The position numbers and the translations under genes were made by a program. DNA of 64,000 nucleotides from JAJDOD01 sp050299835 (lineage in GTDB: Bacteria; Pseudomonadota; Alphaproteobacteria; Rhodobacterales; Rhodobacteraceae), in the NCBI GenBank assembly GCA_050299835.1, contig JBNKWP010000003.1, forward strand, positions 124,001-188,000, given 5' to 3'. This document shows, piece after piece, positions 49,750-59,036 of this stretch; positions within the stretch are counted from its first letter, which is position 1, and the number at the start of each line of letters is the position of its first letter. The notes under the pieces were generated by a model. That model saw only the letters and a list, made by a program, of their open reading frames with translations, did no database searches and was not told where the DNA came from.

Positions 49750-52449
49750 TCAGGCCTGTTCGGGCACCAGGATTTCGCGTTTCCCAACATGGTTGGCGGG
49801 CGAAACCAGCCCGTTCTCCTCCATCTGCTCCACCAGCCGCGCGGCCTTGTTATAGCCGATGGCCAGCTTGCGCTGGATGTAGGAGGTCGAGCATTTGCGG
49901 TCCTTGATGACGATCTGAACGGCCTGATCGTAAAGCGCGTCCTCGCCGTCGGTGTTGCCGCCAAGACCAAGCACCATGTCAATATCGGAGGAGGACTCGT
50001 CGTCGGGGCCATCCTGAACGCCCGAGACATATTCAGGGGTCCCAAAGCTCTTGAGGTGATTGACGACTTCCTCCACTTCCTCGTCCGCGACGAAGGGTCC
50101 GTGTACGCGGATGATCTTGGCACCACCGGCCATGTAGAGCATATCGCCCTGCCCCAGAAGTTGCTCCGCCCCCATCTCTCCAAGGATCGTGCGGCTATCG
50201 ACCTTGGAGGTGACCTGGAAAGAAATCCGGGTCGGGAAGTTCGCCTTGATCGTGCCGGTGATAACATCGACCGAGGGGCGCTGCGTGGCCATGATCAGGT
50301 GAATACCTGAGGCCCGCGCCATTTGCGCAAGACGCTGGATGCAGGCCTCGATCTCTTTCCCCGCGACCATCATCAGGTCGGCCATCTCGTCGACGATAAC
50401 TACGATGTAGGGCAGTTTGACGGGCTTGAATTCTTCGGTCTCGAAAACCGGTTCGCCGGTCTCGTCATCGAAGCCGGTCTGCACCGTGCGGGAGAACATC
50501 TCATCCTTCGCAAGCGCGTCCTTCACCTTGGCGTTGAAGCCTTCGATGTTGCGGACGCCCATCTTCGACATCTTGCGGTAGCGTTCCTCCATCTCGCCCA
50601 CGACCCATTTCAGCGCGACGACTGCCTTCTTGGGGTCGGTGACGACGGGGGAGAGCAGATGCGGAATGCCGTCATAGACAGACAGTTCCAGCATCTTGGG
50701 GTCGATCATGATAAGACGGCAATCCTCCGGCGTCAGCTTGTAGAGAAGCGACAGGATCATCGTGTTGATCGCGACCGACTTACCCGAACCGGTGGTCCCC
50801 GCGATCAGTAGGTGAGGCATCTTGGCGAGATTCGCGACCACAGGATCGCCGCCAATGTTCTTGCCGAGCGCAAGCGGCAGGCGCTGGTTGCCGTCGCCGT
50901 AATCACGGGCCGAGAGCATCTCGCGCAGCACGACCATTTCGCGCTTCTCGTTCGGCAGTTCGATCCCGATCACAGACCGGCCGGGGACGGTGGAGACGCG
51001 GGCAGAAAGCGCGGACATCGACCGCGCGATATCGTCGGCCAATCCGATCACGCGGGAGGCCTTCAGGCCCGGAGCCGGTTCCAGTTCGTACATCGTGACA
51101 ACGGGGCCGGGGCGGACGGAGACGATTTCGCCCTTCACGCCGTAGTCGTCGAGTACGCTTTCCAGCATCCGCGCATTCTCTTCCAGCGCCGCGTCCGAGA
51201 GATGATGCCGTTCGATATTGGCGGGGTCTTCAAGCAGATTGAGCGGAGGAATCTCGAAATTGCTGTCTTCTCCGAAGAGCGACGGCTGCGCCTCGGCCCT
51301 CGCACGCCGTGAGGGTGCGGGCTTTTTCGCGGAGTGCTGGACCTTGGCCTTGGCCTCGGGCGTTTCGATACGTTCGACGCGTGAATTTACAAGTTCCGGC
51401 TCGGGCCATTGCATCTGGTCATCCAGCGCCCGCAACTCCGCAATCTCGCCATCTTCGTCCAGCATGGCGATGGACGGCTTCTGGGGCTCGGCAGAGACCG
51501 GCGGCTCGGCGCGCATCTCGGGTCGGCGCACTCGGTTTTTCACCGCATCGGCGATGCGGGCACTCACGCGGTCGTCTTCGGCCAATGGCAAGGGGTCCGC
51601 GACTTCTTCCGTCTGGCGCTTGAGCAAGGATGGCAGTTTCGACAAAAGCCCGCCTTGCGGTTCGTCCGCCATCCGATGGGCCCGCGTCGCCTTGAGAACA
51701 GCCGGGCTGATCTCCGGGTCGGCCAGGGCGACTTCCGGCTCAGCCGATCGGGCCGCCGCACGGCTTTCGCGGGCCGCGGCGGCCAGCCGCCAGGTGCCCG
51801 AGGCACCGCGGCCGAGACCGGAGAGTGCGGTGTGATAAACCAGGATCACCCCCCCCACCAGATAACGGGCATAGAGCCAGAGTTCGTGGCGTTCGAAGCC
51901 CAGAACGAAGAACATCATCGCAACTGCGCCTATGGCCAGCGCGAGCGACATGATCTTCAAGCCAAATCCGGCAGGCACGGGCAGAATTCCGAGGATCGCG
52001 CCCAGCACGGTGTCGCCGAAAAGGCCGCCAAGGCCAAAGGAATGCGCCCATCCGGCTCCCGGTACGTGGGTCGAAGCATAAACGGAGACCAGGGCAACCG
52101 CGATGGGGGCGAAGATCAGGCGGCCAATGGCGTTTTCGGAGCCATAGTGAAAAACCAGCCTTGCGCCCCAGACCAGCAGGACCAGCGCGATGGCCCAACT
52201 GCCATAGCCCGCGATGACGTACAGCGGGGAGGCAAAGGCCGCGCCCATCGGGCCGAGCAGGTTCTGCGCCGGGGCATCACTGGACGAGAGCCAGTTGGGG
52301 TCGTCGGGCGAGTACGATCCAAGTGCAAGCATCGCGAGCACGCCCAGCGCCAGAACCACGACGCCGACCAGCTCCTTGCTGCGCCGTTCGATGATCGCCT
52401 GGGTTTCGCTGTCGAAAAGCGGGTCGCGATGTCTTGCCTGATACGCCAT
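49750..52449 (-). CDS. ftsK: DNA translocase FtsK, 899 aa
   Basis: About four N-terminal membrane helices (to residue about 200), a low-complexity linker, then the motor: LIAGTTGSGKSVAIN (Walker A, near residue 550), IVVIVDEMADLMMV (Walker B, near 680) and RILGEMGAEQLLGQGDMLYM. The C-terminal winged-helix gamma domain (SYIQRKLAIGYNKAARLVEQM) reads KOPS sites. It pumps chromosome dimers at the septum. Full family length. Confidence 0.97.
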   Translation of the reverse strand: MAYQARHRDPLFDSETQAIIERRSKELVGVVVLALGVLAMLALGSYSPDDPNWLSSSDAPAQNLLGPMGAAFASPLYVIAGYGSWAIALVLLVWGARLVFHYGSENAIGRLIFAPIAVALVSVYASTHVPGAGWAHSFGLGGLFGDTVLGAILGILPVPAGFGLKIMSLALAIGAVAMMFFVLGFERHELWLYARYLVGGVILVYHTALSGLGRGASGTWRLAAAARESRAAARSAEPEVALADPEISPAVLKATRAHRMADEPQGGLLSKLPSLLKRQTEEVADPLPLAEDDRVSARIADAVKNRVRRPEMRAEPPVSAEPQKPSIAMLDEDGEIAELRALDDQMQWPEPELVNSRVERIETPEAKAKVQHSAKKPAPSRRARAEAQPSLFGEDSNFEIPPLNLLEDPANIERHHLSDAALEENARMLESVLDDYGVKGEIVSVRPGPVVTMYELEPAPGLKASRVIGLADDIARSMSALSARVSTVPGRSVIGIELPNEKREMVVLREMLSARDYGDGNQRLPLALGKNIGGDPVVANLAKMPHLLIAGTTGSGKSVAINTMILSLLYKLTPEDCRLIMIDPKMLELSVYDGIPHLLSPVVTDPKKAVVALKWVVGEMEERYRKMSKMGVRNIEGFNAKVKDALAKDEMFSRTVQTGFDDETGEPVFETEEFKPVKLPYIVVIVDEMADLMMVAGKEIEACIQRLAQMARASGIHLIMATQRPSVDVITGTIKANFPTRISFQVTSKVDSRTILGEMGAEQLLGQGDMLYMAGGAKIIRVHGPFVADEEVEEVVNHLKSFGTPEYVSGVQDGPDDESSSDIDMVLGLGGNTDGEDALYDQAVQIVIKDRKCSTSYIQRKLAIGYNKAARLVEQMEENGLVSPANHVGKREILVPEQA

Positions 52450-52462
52450 GCCTCAATCTTCC

Positions 52463-53641
52463 TTACGCATAGATGCAGTCGCGCAAGGCCGTCAGCCCGC
52501 GCTGCAATTCTTGTTCTTCTGCCACCATGGCCACTCGAATGTAGCCGTGTCCGGGGTTCTCACCCGCGACTTCCCTCGATAGATATGCGCCGGGCAGGAC
52601 CCGGACGCCGGTTTCCCGCCAGAGCCGAAGCGTTACCGCCTCGCCGTCCTCGACGGGCAACCATAAAAAAAAGCCGGCCTCGGGCGCGCCCGCGCCGTCA
52701 ATGTCTTTGAAGACTTCATTCGCGATGTCGAATTTCGCGAGATAGCGTTGCCTGCTGGCCTCCACATGTGCCTCATCAGCCCAGACCCGGGCCGACGCGT
52801 ACTGGATCGGCATCGGCAGCGGTGCGCCGGCATAGGCGCGAAGCTGTCGGATACGGCGGATGTTTTCCGGCCCGCTTGCCACGAAGCCCGACCGAAGGCC
52901 GGGCAGATTCGACCGTTTGGAAAGTGAGTGGAAGATTACCACCCGTTCCGGGTCAGCGCCAACTTCGGCCGCCATCTGCAGGCCGCTTACCGGTTTCTCG
53001 TCGCGCCAGACCTCGGAGTAGCATTCGTCGGAGAAGATCCTGAAGTCGTACTTCTCGGCCATCGCCAGCGCCTCGCGCCAGTAGTCCGGGGAAGCGACCG
53101 CGCCCTGCGGATTAGCGGGGGAACAAAGATAGAGCGCCGAGGTTCGGTCGAGTGTCGCGGCGTCCAATGCGGCGAGGTCGGGCAGGAAGCCGGTTGCGGC
53201 GGTGGCGTTGAGGAACTTCGCCTCGGCAGCCACGGAAATCGCACCGATGGCATAGACCTGATAAAACGGGTTCGGGATCAGGACGACCGGCGTCGCGCCA
53301 TTCTTGCGTTCCGGCAGAAGCGCCATTGCAGCATTGTAAAGCCCCTCCCGCGTGCCGTTCAGCGCCATGATCTGCGCTTCGGGCACATCCACACCGAAGC
53401 GGCGCTTCAGCCAGGCCGAGATAGAACCGAGCAATTCCGGCGTACCGTCATTGTTGGGGTAGTTGCCGAATTCTTCCGCATGAGCCGCGATGATCTCCGG
53501 CACGAAGGCCGGAAAGGCGTGGCGCGGCTCGCCGATGGTCAGATTGACAGGCTCGCCCCCCGCCGGAACAGGGTCGAGTAGCGCCCGAAGGCGCGGCCAC
53601 GCATATGCCGGTAGGTTCGAAAACCGCTCGGGGTACACCAT
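52463..53641 (-). CDS. Class I/II aminotransferase (DapC-like), 392 aa
   Basis: PLP-dependent fold type I enzyme: VNLTIGEPRH, GTREGLYNAAMAL, DECYSEVW and the PLP lysine in FHSLSKRSNLPGLRSGF (near residue 239). Resembles succinyldiaminopimelate aminotransferases of alphaproteobacteria, which fits the dapB gene in the window, but other specificities are possible. It lies just upstream of ftsK on the same strand, a common pairing in this group. Confidence 0.88.
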   Translation of the reverse strand: MVYPERFSNLPAYAWPRLRALLDPVPAGGEPVNLTIGEPRHAFPAFVPEIIAAHAEEFGNYPNNDGTPELLGSISAWLKRRFGVDVPEAQIMALNGTREGLYNAAMALLPERKNGATPVVLIPNPFYQVYAIGAISVAAEAKFLNATAATGFLPDLAALDAATLDRTSALYLCSPANPQGAVASPDYWREALAMAEKYDFRIFSDECYSEVWRDEKPVSGLQMAAEVGADPERVVIFHSLSKRSNLPGLRSGFVASGPENIRRIRQLRAYAGAPLPMPIQYASARVWADEAHVEASRQRYLAKFDIANEVFKDIDGAGAPEAGFFLWLPVEDGEAVTLRLWRETGVRVLPGAYLSREVAGENPGHGYIRVAMVAEEQELQRGLTALRDCIYA

Positions 53642-53760
53642 CTCTGCCTCAAAGTCGGGGTCGTATCGCCCCGTTTTTCAAGACAATAACGGCAGGTTTT
53701 CGCCCGGTCCATCCAGATTTGCGCCCCGGCGACAGATTTGTGGCTTTTGGACCGCGCCTC

Positions 53761-55083
53761 TCAGGCGAGTTCTTTCTCTACTGCAGCGGCAAGGCGAAGG
53801 AGCCGCTCTTCACTCTCACCCTGAAGGGTGATCCCGCAGGACGGAACACCCGTTGGCAGCGTTATCGCGGCAAGCCCCATCAGGTTGCCGATGCGCGTAT
53901 TCTGAAGCGCCCGAAGGTTGATCGAGGTGAAGTATTCCTCGTCCGCCAGCACCGCTTCTATCTTGGGCGGAAGGACCGGAACCGTCGGCAGGATCACGGC
54001 ATCGTAGCCCGCAACCGCGTCTCGATAGACCAGCCGCAAACAATCCAGTTCCTGCCAGGCGGCAATGTAATCCACCGCACTGACGTTGCTGCCAAGTTCG
54101 AACCGTGTGCGCACGGGCGGAAACATCTTGTCACCGTCCACGTCTATCCGATGCCGCCATGTGGCATAGGCTTCCGGCGGGAACAGCGTACCGTTGAGGG
54201 CGACGGCCTCGCTCACCGCGGGAAGTTCGATATCCTCCACCGTGGCACCCGCCAGCCTCAGGCGTTCGACCGCCGCGTTGAAGGCGCTGTTCGGCGCATC
54301 CTCGATCTGGTCGAAGGCGACCGTTCTGAGAACGGCAAAACGCACATCTTTCAGGCTCGCGCCCGTCAGATCGGCGGGCGTCCCGTTCTCCAGCGCCGCC
54401 AGCATCAGGCCTGCATCTTCCACCGTCCGGCAGAGCGGCCCGACCGTATCGAATTTCGCACAAAGCGGCACCACGCCTTCCAAGGACAAACGGCCATGTC
54501 TCGTTTTCAACCCGACAAGGTCGTTCCAGGCGGACGGATTGCGCACCGAACCGCCGGTATCCGAGCCAATCCCGGCGGCTGCCAGCCCGAAGGCAACAGA
54601 CGTGGCTGCGCCTGAAGATGATCCGCCCGACACCGCCTCATGGTCATTGACGCAGGGCGGCGAGGCGGTCGCCGGGTTCAGACCAAGCCCGGAAAACGCC
54701 AGTTCCGTCTGATGCGTCTTGCCAAGGCAGACCAGCCCCGCCTGAGTCGCGTTGGTCAGGACACGCGCGTCCCGCTCCGGCACCCGACCCTTCAGAAGTG
54801 CACTGCCGCTTTCGGTCGCCACCCCCGCCGTGTCGTAAAGGTCCTTCCACGAGATCGGCACACCATCGAGCGGCGAGCGCCTGAGCCCCCGTTTTGCCCG
54901 GTCCGACGCGGCTGCCGCCTCTGCACGAGCGCGATGTTCGGTCAGTCGTGCATAGATGCGGTCCCGATACTCATGCGCGGCGATGGCGTCCAGATACGCC
55001 TCCGTCAACTCGCGGGGGTCGATTTCCCCCGCCTCGATCCCGCGCCCCAGATCGGCGGCGGATTGGGTCAGCCAGTCATCCAT
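53761..55083 (-). CDS. Amidase signature enzyme, 440 aa
   Basis: Amidase signature family with the full catalytic triad: K80 (PISWKDLYD), the cis-serine in GGSSSGAA (about 155) and the nucleophile S179 in SDTGGSVRNPS. It hydrolyses an amide; the substrate cannot be told. ATG at 55083, MDDWLTQS. Divergent from the ubiquinone hydroxylase gene. Confidence 0.93.
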   Translation of the reverse strand: MDDWLTQSAADLGRGIEAGEIDPRELTEAYLDAIAAHEYRDRIYARLTEHRARAEAAAASDRAKRGLRRSPLDGVPISWKDLYDTAGVATESGSALLKGRVPERDARVLTNATQAGLVCLGKTHQTELAFSGLGLNPATASPPCVNDHEAVSGGSSSGAATSVAFGLAAAGIGSDTGGSVRNPSAWNDLVGLKTRHGRLSLEGVVPLCAKFDTVGPLCRTVEDAGLMLAALENGTPADLTGASLKDVRFAVLRTVAFDQIEDAPNSAFNAAVERLRLAGATVEDIELPAVSEAVALNGTLFPPEAYATWRHRIDVDGDKMFPPVRTRFELGSNVSAVDYIAAWQELDCLRLVYRDAVAGYDAVILPTVPVLPPKIEAVLADEEYFTSINLRALQNTRIGNLMGLAAITLPTGVPSCGITLQGESEERLLRLAAAVEKELA

Positions 55084-55146
55084 ACGCGCGACGGTAGCGT
55101 CAGGACAGCGCATGGACAATGGCCGCGAACAGCACATATTCGCCCC

Positions 55147-56367
55147 ATGGATTTCGACACCGATATTGTCGTCGCAGGCGGCGGACTGAACGGCCTCTCC
55201 ATGGCGCTGGCGCTGCGCGCGGGCGGCTTCGACGTGACGCTTGTCGATCCGGTGCCGCAGAAAACCCGCGCCAATGCGAAATTCGACGGGCGGAGCTATG
55301 CGCTGGCGATCTCGTCGAAGCATGTGCTTGCCGCCTTGGGTGTTTGGCAAAGCATCGAGGATATCTGCCCGATCCTTGGCATCAAGGTCACCGACGGCCG
55401 CGCGGGAGAAGCGCCCTCGCCGCTGATGCTGGCCTTCGATCATGCGGAGATCGAGGAAGGCCCGATGGGCTACATGGTCGAGGATCGCAAACTGCGCCCT
55501 GCCCTCCTCGCCGCCGTCAAGGCCGCCGGGATTGTTCAGATCGACAAGGACAGCGTGGTCGGAGAAGCATCCAACGAAGCGGGCACCACCATTACGCTCG
55601 CCTCTGGCAAATCCCTGTCCGCAAGGCTTCTGGTCGCCTGCGACGGCAGGAACAGCGCCATCGCCGCGCGGGCTGGCATACGACGCACCGGTTGGTCCTA
55701 CAATCAGTCGGCACTGGTCTGCGCCATCGGGCATGAGGCACCGCATGACGGCATTGCGCATCAGTATTTCATGCCACCCGGGCCGCTTGCGATCCTGCCA
55801 CTGACCGGCAACCGGTCTTCCATAGTCTGGTCGGAGACCACCACGCGCGCCGCCGAGATTCAAGCGATGAGCGACGCGGGGTACCTTGCCGAGCTTCGCC
55901 CGCGTTTCGGCAGCTTTCTGGGAGAAATCAGCCTTGCCGGAGACCGGTTTTCCTTTCCCCTGTCACTCTCCATGGCCGACCGGTTCATTGGTGATCGGCT
56001 CGCGCTGGTGGGCGACGCGGCCCATGTTATGCATCCGATTGCCGGACAAGGCCTGAACGCGGGGTTGAAGGATGTGGCTGCGCTGGCCGAGGTCATGGTG
56101 GATGCGCGACGGCGGGGCGAGGATATTGGCCGCGCGGATGTTCTGGAACGCTACCAGCGCTGGCGGCGGTTCGACACCGCAGCCCTGGCGGTTGCAACAG
56201 ATGGGTTCAACCGGCTGTTCTCGAACGACAATTCTCTGCTTCGCGCGGTGCGCGACATTGGACTCGCTGCTACCAACGCCTTCCCCGGCCTGCGACGTGG
56301 ACTAATTCGGGAAGCGGCGGGTTTGACCGGAGATCTGCCGAGACTGGCGCGGGGCTTGCCGCTTTAA
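55147..56367 (+). CDS. UbiH/UbiF-family FAD monooxygenase, 406 aa
   Basis: PHBH-fold flavoprotein: DIVVAGGGLNGLSMALAL at the start, LLVACDGRNSAIAARAG (DG motif) and LALVGDAAHVMHPIAGQGLN (GD motif). This pattern is that of ubiquinone-biosynthesis ring hydroxylases; which ring position cannot be set by eye. ATG at 55147. Convergent with the Trm112-like gene. Confidence 0.92.
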   Translation: MDFDTDIVVAGGGLNGLSMALALRAGGFDVTLVDPVPQKTRANAKFDGRSYALAISSKHVLAALGVWQSIEDICPILGIKVTDGRAGEAPSPLMLAFDHAEIEEGPMGYMVEDRKLRPALLAAVKAAGIVQIDKDSVVGEASNEAGTTITLASGKSLSARLLVACDGRNSAIAARAGIRRTGWSYNQSALVCAIGHEAPHDGIAHQYFMPPGPLAILPLTGNRSSIVWSETTTRAAEIQAMSDAGYLAELRPRFGSFLGEISLAGDRFSFPLSLSMADRFIGDRLALVGDAAHVMHPIAGQGLNAGLKDVAALAEVMVDARRRGEDIGRADVLERYQRWRRFDTAALAVATDGFNRLFSNDNSLLRAVRDIGLAATNAFPGLRRGLIREAAGLTGDLPRLARGLPL

Positions 56368-56546
56368 TCCAGCTTCCGCGCCTCGTCCGCAAGCATGATC
56401 GGGATGCCATCGCGGATCGGGTAAGCCAAATGCGCGGCCTTGGAGACCAGTTCCTGCCGCTCGGCGTCATAGGTCAGTTGGGCACGGGTCTCGGGGCAGA
56501 CCAGTGCCTCCAACATCCTGCGGTCGAAAGCCGCTTTGTCACTCAT
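56364..56546 (-). CDS. Trm112-family protein, 60 aa
   Basis: Short protein with the Trm112 core: LVCPETRAQLTYD and LAYPIRDGIPIMLADEA. Bacterial members are small partners whose role is poorly known; yeast Trm112 activates methyltransferases. The first cysteine of the usual CPxC is followed by ETR here rather than a second cysteine. It overlaps the stop of the LON-domain gene by four bases. Confidence 0.88.
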   Translation of the reverse strand: MSDKAAFDRRMLEALVCPETRAQLTYDAERQELVSKAAHLAYPIRDGIPIMLADEARKLD

Positions 56547-57211
56547 TGCAACGGGTCCTCTCCTGATACGCCGCCGCGAAGGCAATACTGGATCAGCGTC
56601 ACCAGCGTCTCGCGCCGGGTTTCCAGCGATGGCGCTTCCAGAAGCGCCTGTTTGTCCTCCGGCTCGAAAGGGCAGAGCATGGAGAGAGAGTTGATCAGCA
56701 ACTCGTCATCGGCATCTTCCAGCGATTCCCAGTCGGTTCGCAATTCCTCCGCCTCGAAATAGGCACGAAGGGCGGGGAAAAAAGTATCCCTGTTCAGACC
56801 GGGATCCTTCTCGCTCAGTCCGATGTCACGTTCGAACCCGTCCCAGGACACCTTGCAGCGGCGATAGGGAGTGAAGCCGTCGATCTCCTCCCGGACCCGG
56901 TATCGCGATACGCCTGACAGCGTGATCATATAGCGTCCGTCCTCGGTCTCGGAAAATGCGGTCAGCCGCCCGGCGCACCCGATGGATTGCAGTTTCGGAT
57001 CGCCGTTCAGGTTACCGCTGCCGGGTTGGATCATCCCGATCAGGCGGGTCGTTGTCTTCATCGCGTCCTCGATCATCGCCAGATAACGCGGCTCGAAGAT
57101 ATGAAGCGGCAACCGGGACCGTGGCAGAAGAAGCGCCCCAGGAAGGGGGAACACCGGAATGGTTTCCGGAAGATCGGAACGCGAGATCATATGGGGCACA
57201 TAGCCCGACAT
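56543..57211 (-). CDS. LON substrate-binding domain protein, 222 aa
   Basis: Only the N-terminal domain of Lon proteases: TIPVFPLPGALLLPRSRLPLH, IFEPRYLAMIEDAM, IGCAGRLTAFSETEDGRY. No ATPase or protease domain. Such short proteins are common in alphaproteobacteria and their role is unknown. Five bases after the CnoX stop and overlapping the Trm112-like gene, so the three form an operon. Confidence 0.9.
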   Translation of the reverse strand: MSGYVPHMISRSDLPETIPVFPLPGALLLPRSRLPLHIFEPRYLAMIEDAMKTTTRLIGMIQPGSGNLNGDPKLQSIGCAGRLTAFSETEDGRYMITLSGVSRYRVREEIDGFTPYRRCKVSWDGFERDIGLSEKDPGLNRDTFFPALRAYFEAEELRTDWESLEDADDELLINSLSMLCPFEPEDKQALLEAPSLETRRETLVTLIQYCLRGGVSGEDPLQ

Positions 57212-57216
57212 GCCGA

Positions 57217-58140
57217 TTAGGCAAAGATCATGGAGCTGAGTTTGCGTCTTCCGTTGAGTGCCACCGGGTCGTTCGGCTTCAGCGCCTCGAAGATAGTGAA
57301 AAGCTGTGCCTTCGCGGCACCGTCATTCCATTCCGCATCAAGACGGAACAGGGCGAGGAGCGCATCCACCGCCCCTTCCACGTCGCCCGATGCGTGAAGC
57401 GCCTGGGCCAGATCGAAACGCGCCTGCCGATCTTCCGGGTCAGCTTCAACCTTGGCACGAAGTTCGGCGACCGGGCCCGCATCCGCAGCCTGCTTGGCCA
57501 GAGCCAGTTGCGCGCGCGCCGCTTCGACCTCGGGAGCGTCCGCGATCTCCGCCGGTGCGCCGTTCAGGATCGCTTCCGCCTGTTCGACATCGTCAAGCGC
57601 CAGATAGCTCCGCACCAGCCCGCCATAGGCGGCGGCATTGGTACCATCTTCCTGAAGAATCGCCGCAAAGACCTGCGCCGCATCGGCAGCAGCACCTTCC
57701 GCCAGCATCGCCTCGGCGCTTTCAACGGCTTCGGACAGACCACCGCCCGCCTCGCCACCCGACGCGGCGATCAGCTTGTCGATGAACGCCTTGATCTCGG
57801 ACCCCGGCACCGCGCCCTGGAAGCCGTCGATCGGCTGGCCCTGCCAAAAGGCATAAACGGTCGGGATCGACTGAATGCGCAGTTGCGCCGCAATGGCCTG
57901 ATTTTCGTCCACATTGACCTTGACCAGTTTCACCGCACCGCGTGCGTCCTTCACCGCGCCTTCGATGGTGGGCGTGAGCTGGCGGCAGGGGCCGCACCAC
58001 GGCGCCCAGAAATCAACGATCACGGGTACGGTCTGGCTCATCTCGATCACGTCCGTCATGAACGTGGCCTCGGTTCCGTCCTTGATCAGGTCGGCGGGCG
58101 CGCTGTCGGAGCCGTTCGGATTGAGTTCAAGCATAGTCAT
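57217..58140 (-). CDS. CnoX-like chaperedoxin (thioredoxin + TPR), 307 aa
   Basis: N-terminal thioredoxin domain with VIVDFWAPWCGPCRQL (C49, C52) and SIPTVYAFWQG (cis-proline), then a TPR-rich C-terminal half. Matches CnoX/YbbN, a holdase linked to GroEL during oxidative stress. ATG at 58140 with MTMLELN; first gene of the operon with the LON-domain and Trm112-like genes. Confidence 0.93.
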   Translation of the reverse strand: MTMLELNPNGSDSAPADLIKDGTEATFMTDVIEMSQTVPVIVDFWAPWCGPCRQLTPTIEGAVKDARGAVKLVKVNVDENQAIAAQLRIQSIPTVYAFWQGQPIDGFQGAVPGSEIKAFIDKLIAASGGEAGGGLSEAVESAEAMLAEGAAADAAQVFAAILQEDGTNAAAYGGLVRSYLALDDVEQAEAILNGAPAEIADAPEVEAARAQLALAKQAADAGPVAELRAKVEADPEDRQARFDLAQALHASGDVEGAVDALLALFRLDAEWNDGAAKAQLFTIFEALKPNDPVALNGRRKLSSMIFA

Positions 58141-58221
58141 CCCCAGATGTAACTTGTCGCGCCTTATATGCGAACGATCGACGAATAACCAAGGGTCTTG
58201 CCCGACTTGGAGGAGAACGTG

Positions 58222-58728
58222 ATGGATTTTTTCGGCATGACGGAACGCGGGATGGCCATGTCGGATGAGGTCTGGCGGCGTCACGCCAGCCTATGGAGCG
58301 TCTGGACCCGCTTCACCTGTCTGCCGTTGATCGTTCTTGCCGTCTGGAGCCGGGTCTGGCTGGGCTGGTGGGCGATCCTGCCGTTTGCGCTGGCCCTGCT
58401 GTGGACCTGGTGGAACCCGCGTACATTCCCGCCGCCCACTTCGACCGACAACTGGGCGTCGAAAGGCACATTCGGCGAGAGGGTGTTCCTGAACCGGCGG
58501 AACGTGCCGATCCCGTCGCATCACCTTCGCTGGGCGATGGCGCTGGGCACTCTCTCAGGCATCGGGCTGCTGCCTCTTGTTTGGGGTCTGTGGACGCTCG
58601 ACATCACGATAACTGTGCTCGGCGTCGTGTTGGTCGTTCTTCCGAAGGTCTGGTTCGTCGACCGGATGGTCTGGCTCTATGAAGACATGAAGGACGCGCA
58701 TCCGGACTACGCGGACTGGCTGAGTTAA
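58222..58728 (+). CDS. DUF6653-like membrane protein, 168 aa
   Basis: Four hydrophobic helices are seen (LIVLAVWSRVWLGWWAILPF, then two more, and VLGVVLVVLPKVWFVDRMVWL). The C-terminal end (YEDMKDAHPDYADWL) and the pattern FLNRRNVPIPSHH fit DUF6653. Function unknown. The ATG at 58222 has a GGAGGAG site. Its stop overlaps the convergent gene below by four bases. Confidence 0.8.
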   Translation: MDFFGMTERGMAMSDEVWRRHASLWSVWTRFTCLPLIVLAVWSRVWLGWWAILPFALALLWTWWNPRTFPPPTSTDNWASKGTFGERVFLNRRNVPIPSHHLRWAMALGTLSGIGLLPLVWGLWTLDITITVLGVVLVVLPKVWFVDRMVWLYEDMKDAHPDYADWLS

Positions 58729-59036
58729 CGGCGGGAAAGCACTTCTTTTTGCCGCTTGCTGAGTGGCAAACAGCCCGTCAGCCCTGCGGGCAGGACAATC
58801 CACGCGCCCGCCTCGTAAAGTTCCGCGGCCAGGTCCGGTCGGTTGGCAAATGTCACCGCCAGCCCGTTGATATCCAGGATGGCTGCCTGCGGCGGCAGGT
58901 TTCTCAGGAATGCCTTCGACGGCATCGGCACCACCGCCGCCGGGGCCGCGTCCGAAAACCGCATAACAAGGCCCATGACCGCAATCCAACCGAAGAAGAC
59001 CAAAAGCAACGCCAGCAGGATGCGCTTAATAGTCAT
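58725..59036 (-). CDS. Small membrane-anchored protein, 103 aa
   Basis: One N-terminal membrane helix (MTIKRILLALLLVFFGWIAV), then a periplasmic-looking part with AILDINGLAVTFANRPDL and GAWIVLPAGLTGC. No family recognised. It overlaps the next gene upstream (59026) by eleven bases and probably belongs to the minus-strand operon up to 61960. Confidence 0.7.
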   Translation of the reverse strand: MTIKRILLALLLVFFGWIAVMGLVMRFSDAAPAAVVPMPSKAFLRNLPPQAAILDINGLAVTFANRPDLAAELYEAGAWIVLPAGLTGCLPLSKRQKEVLSRR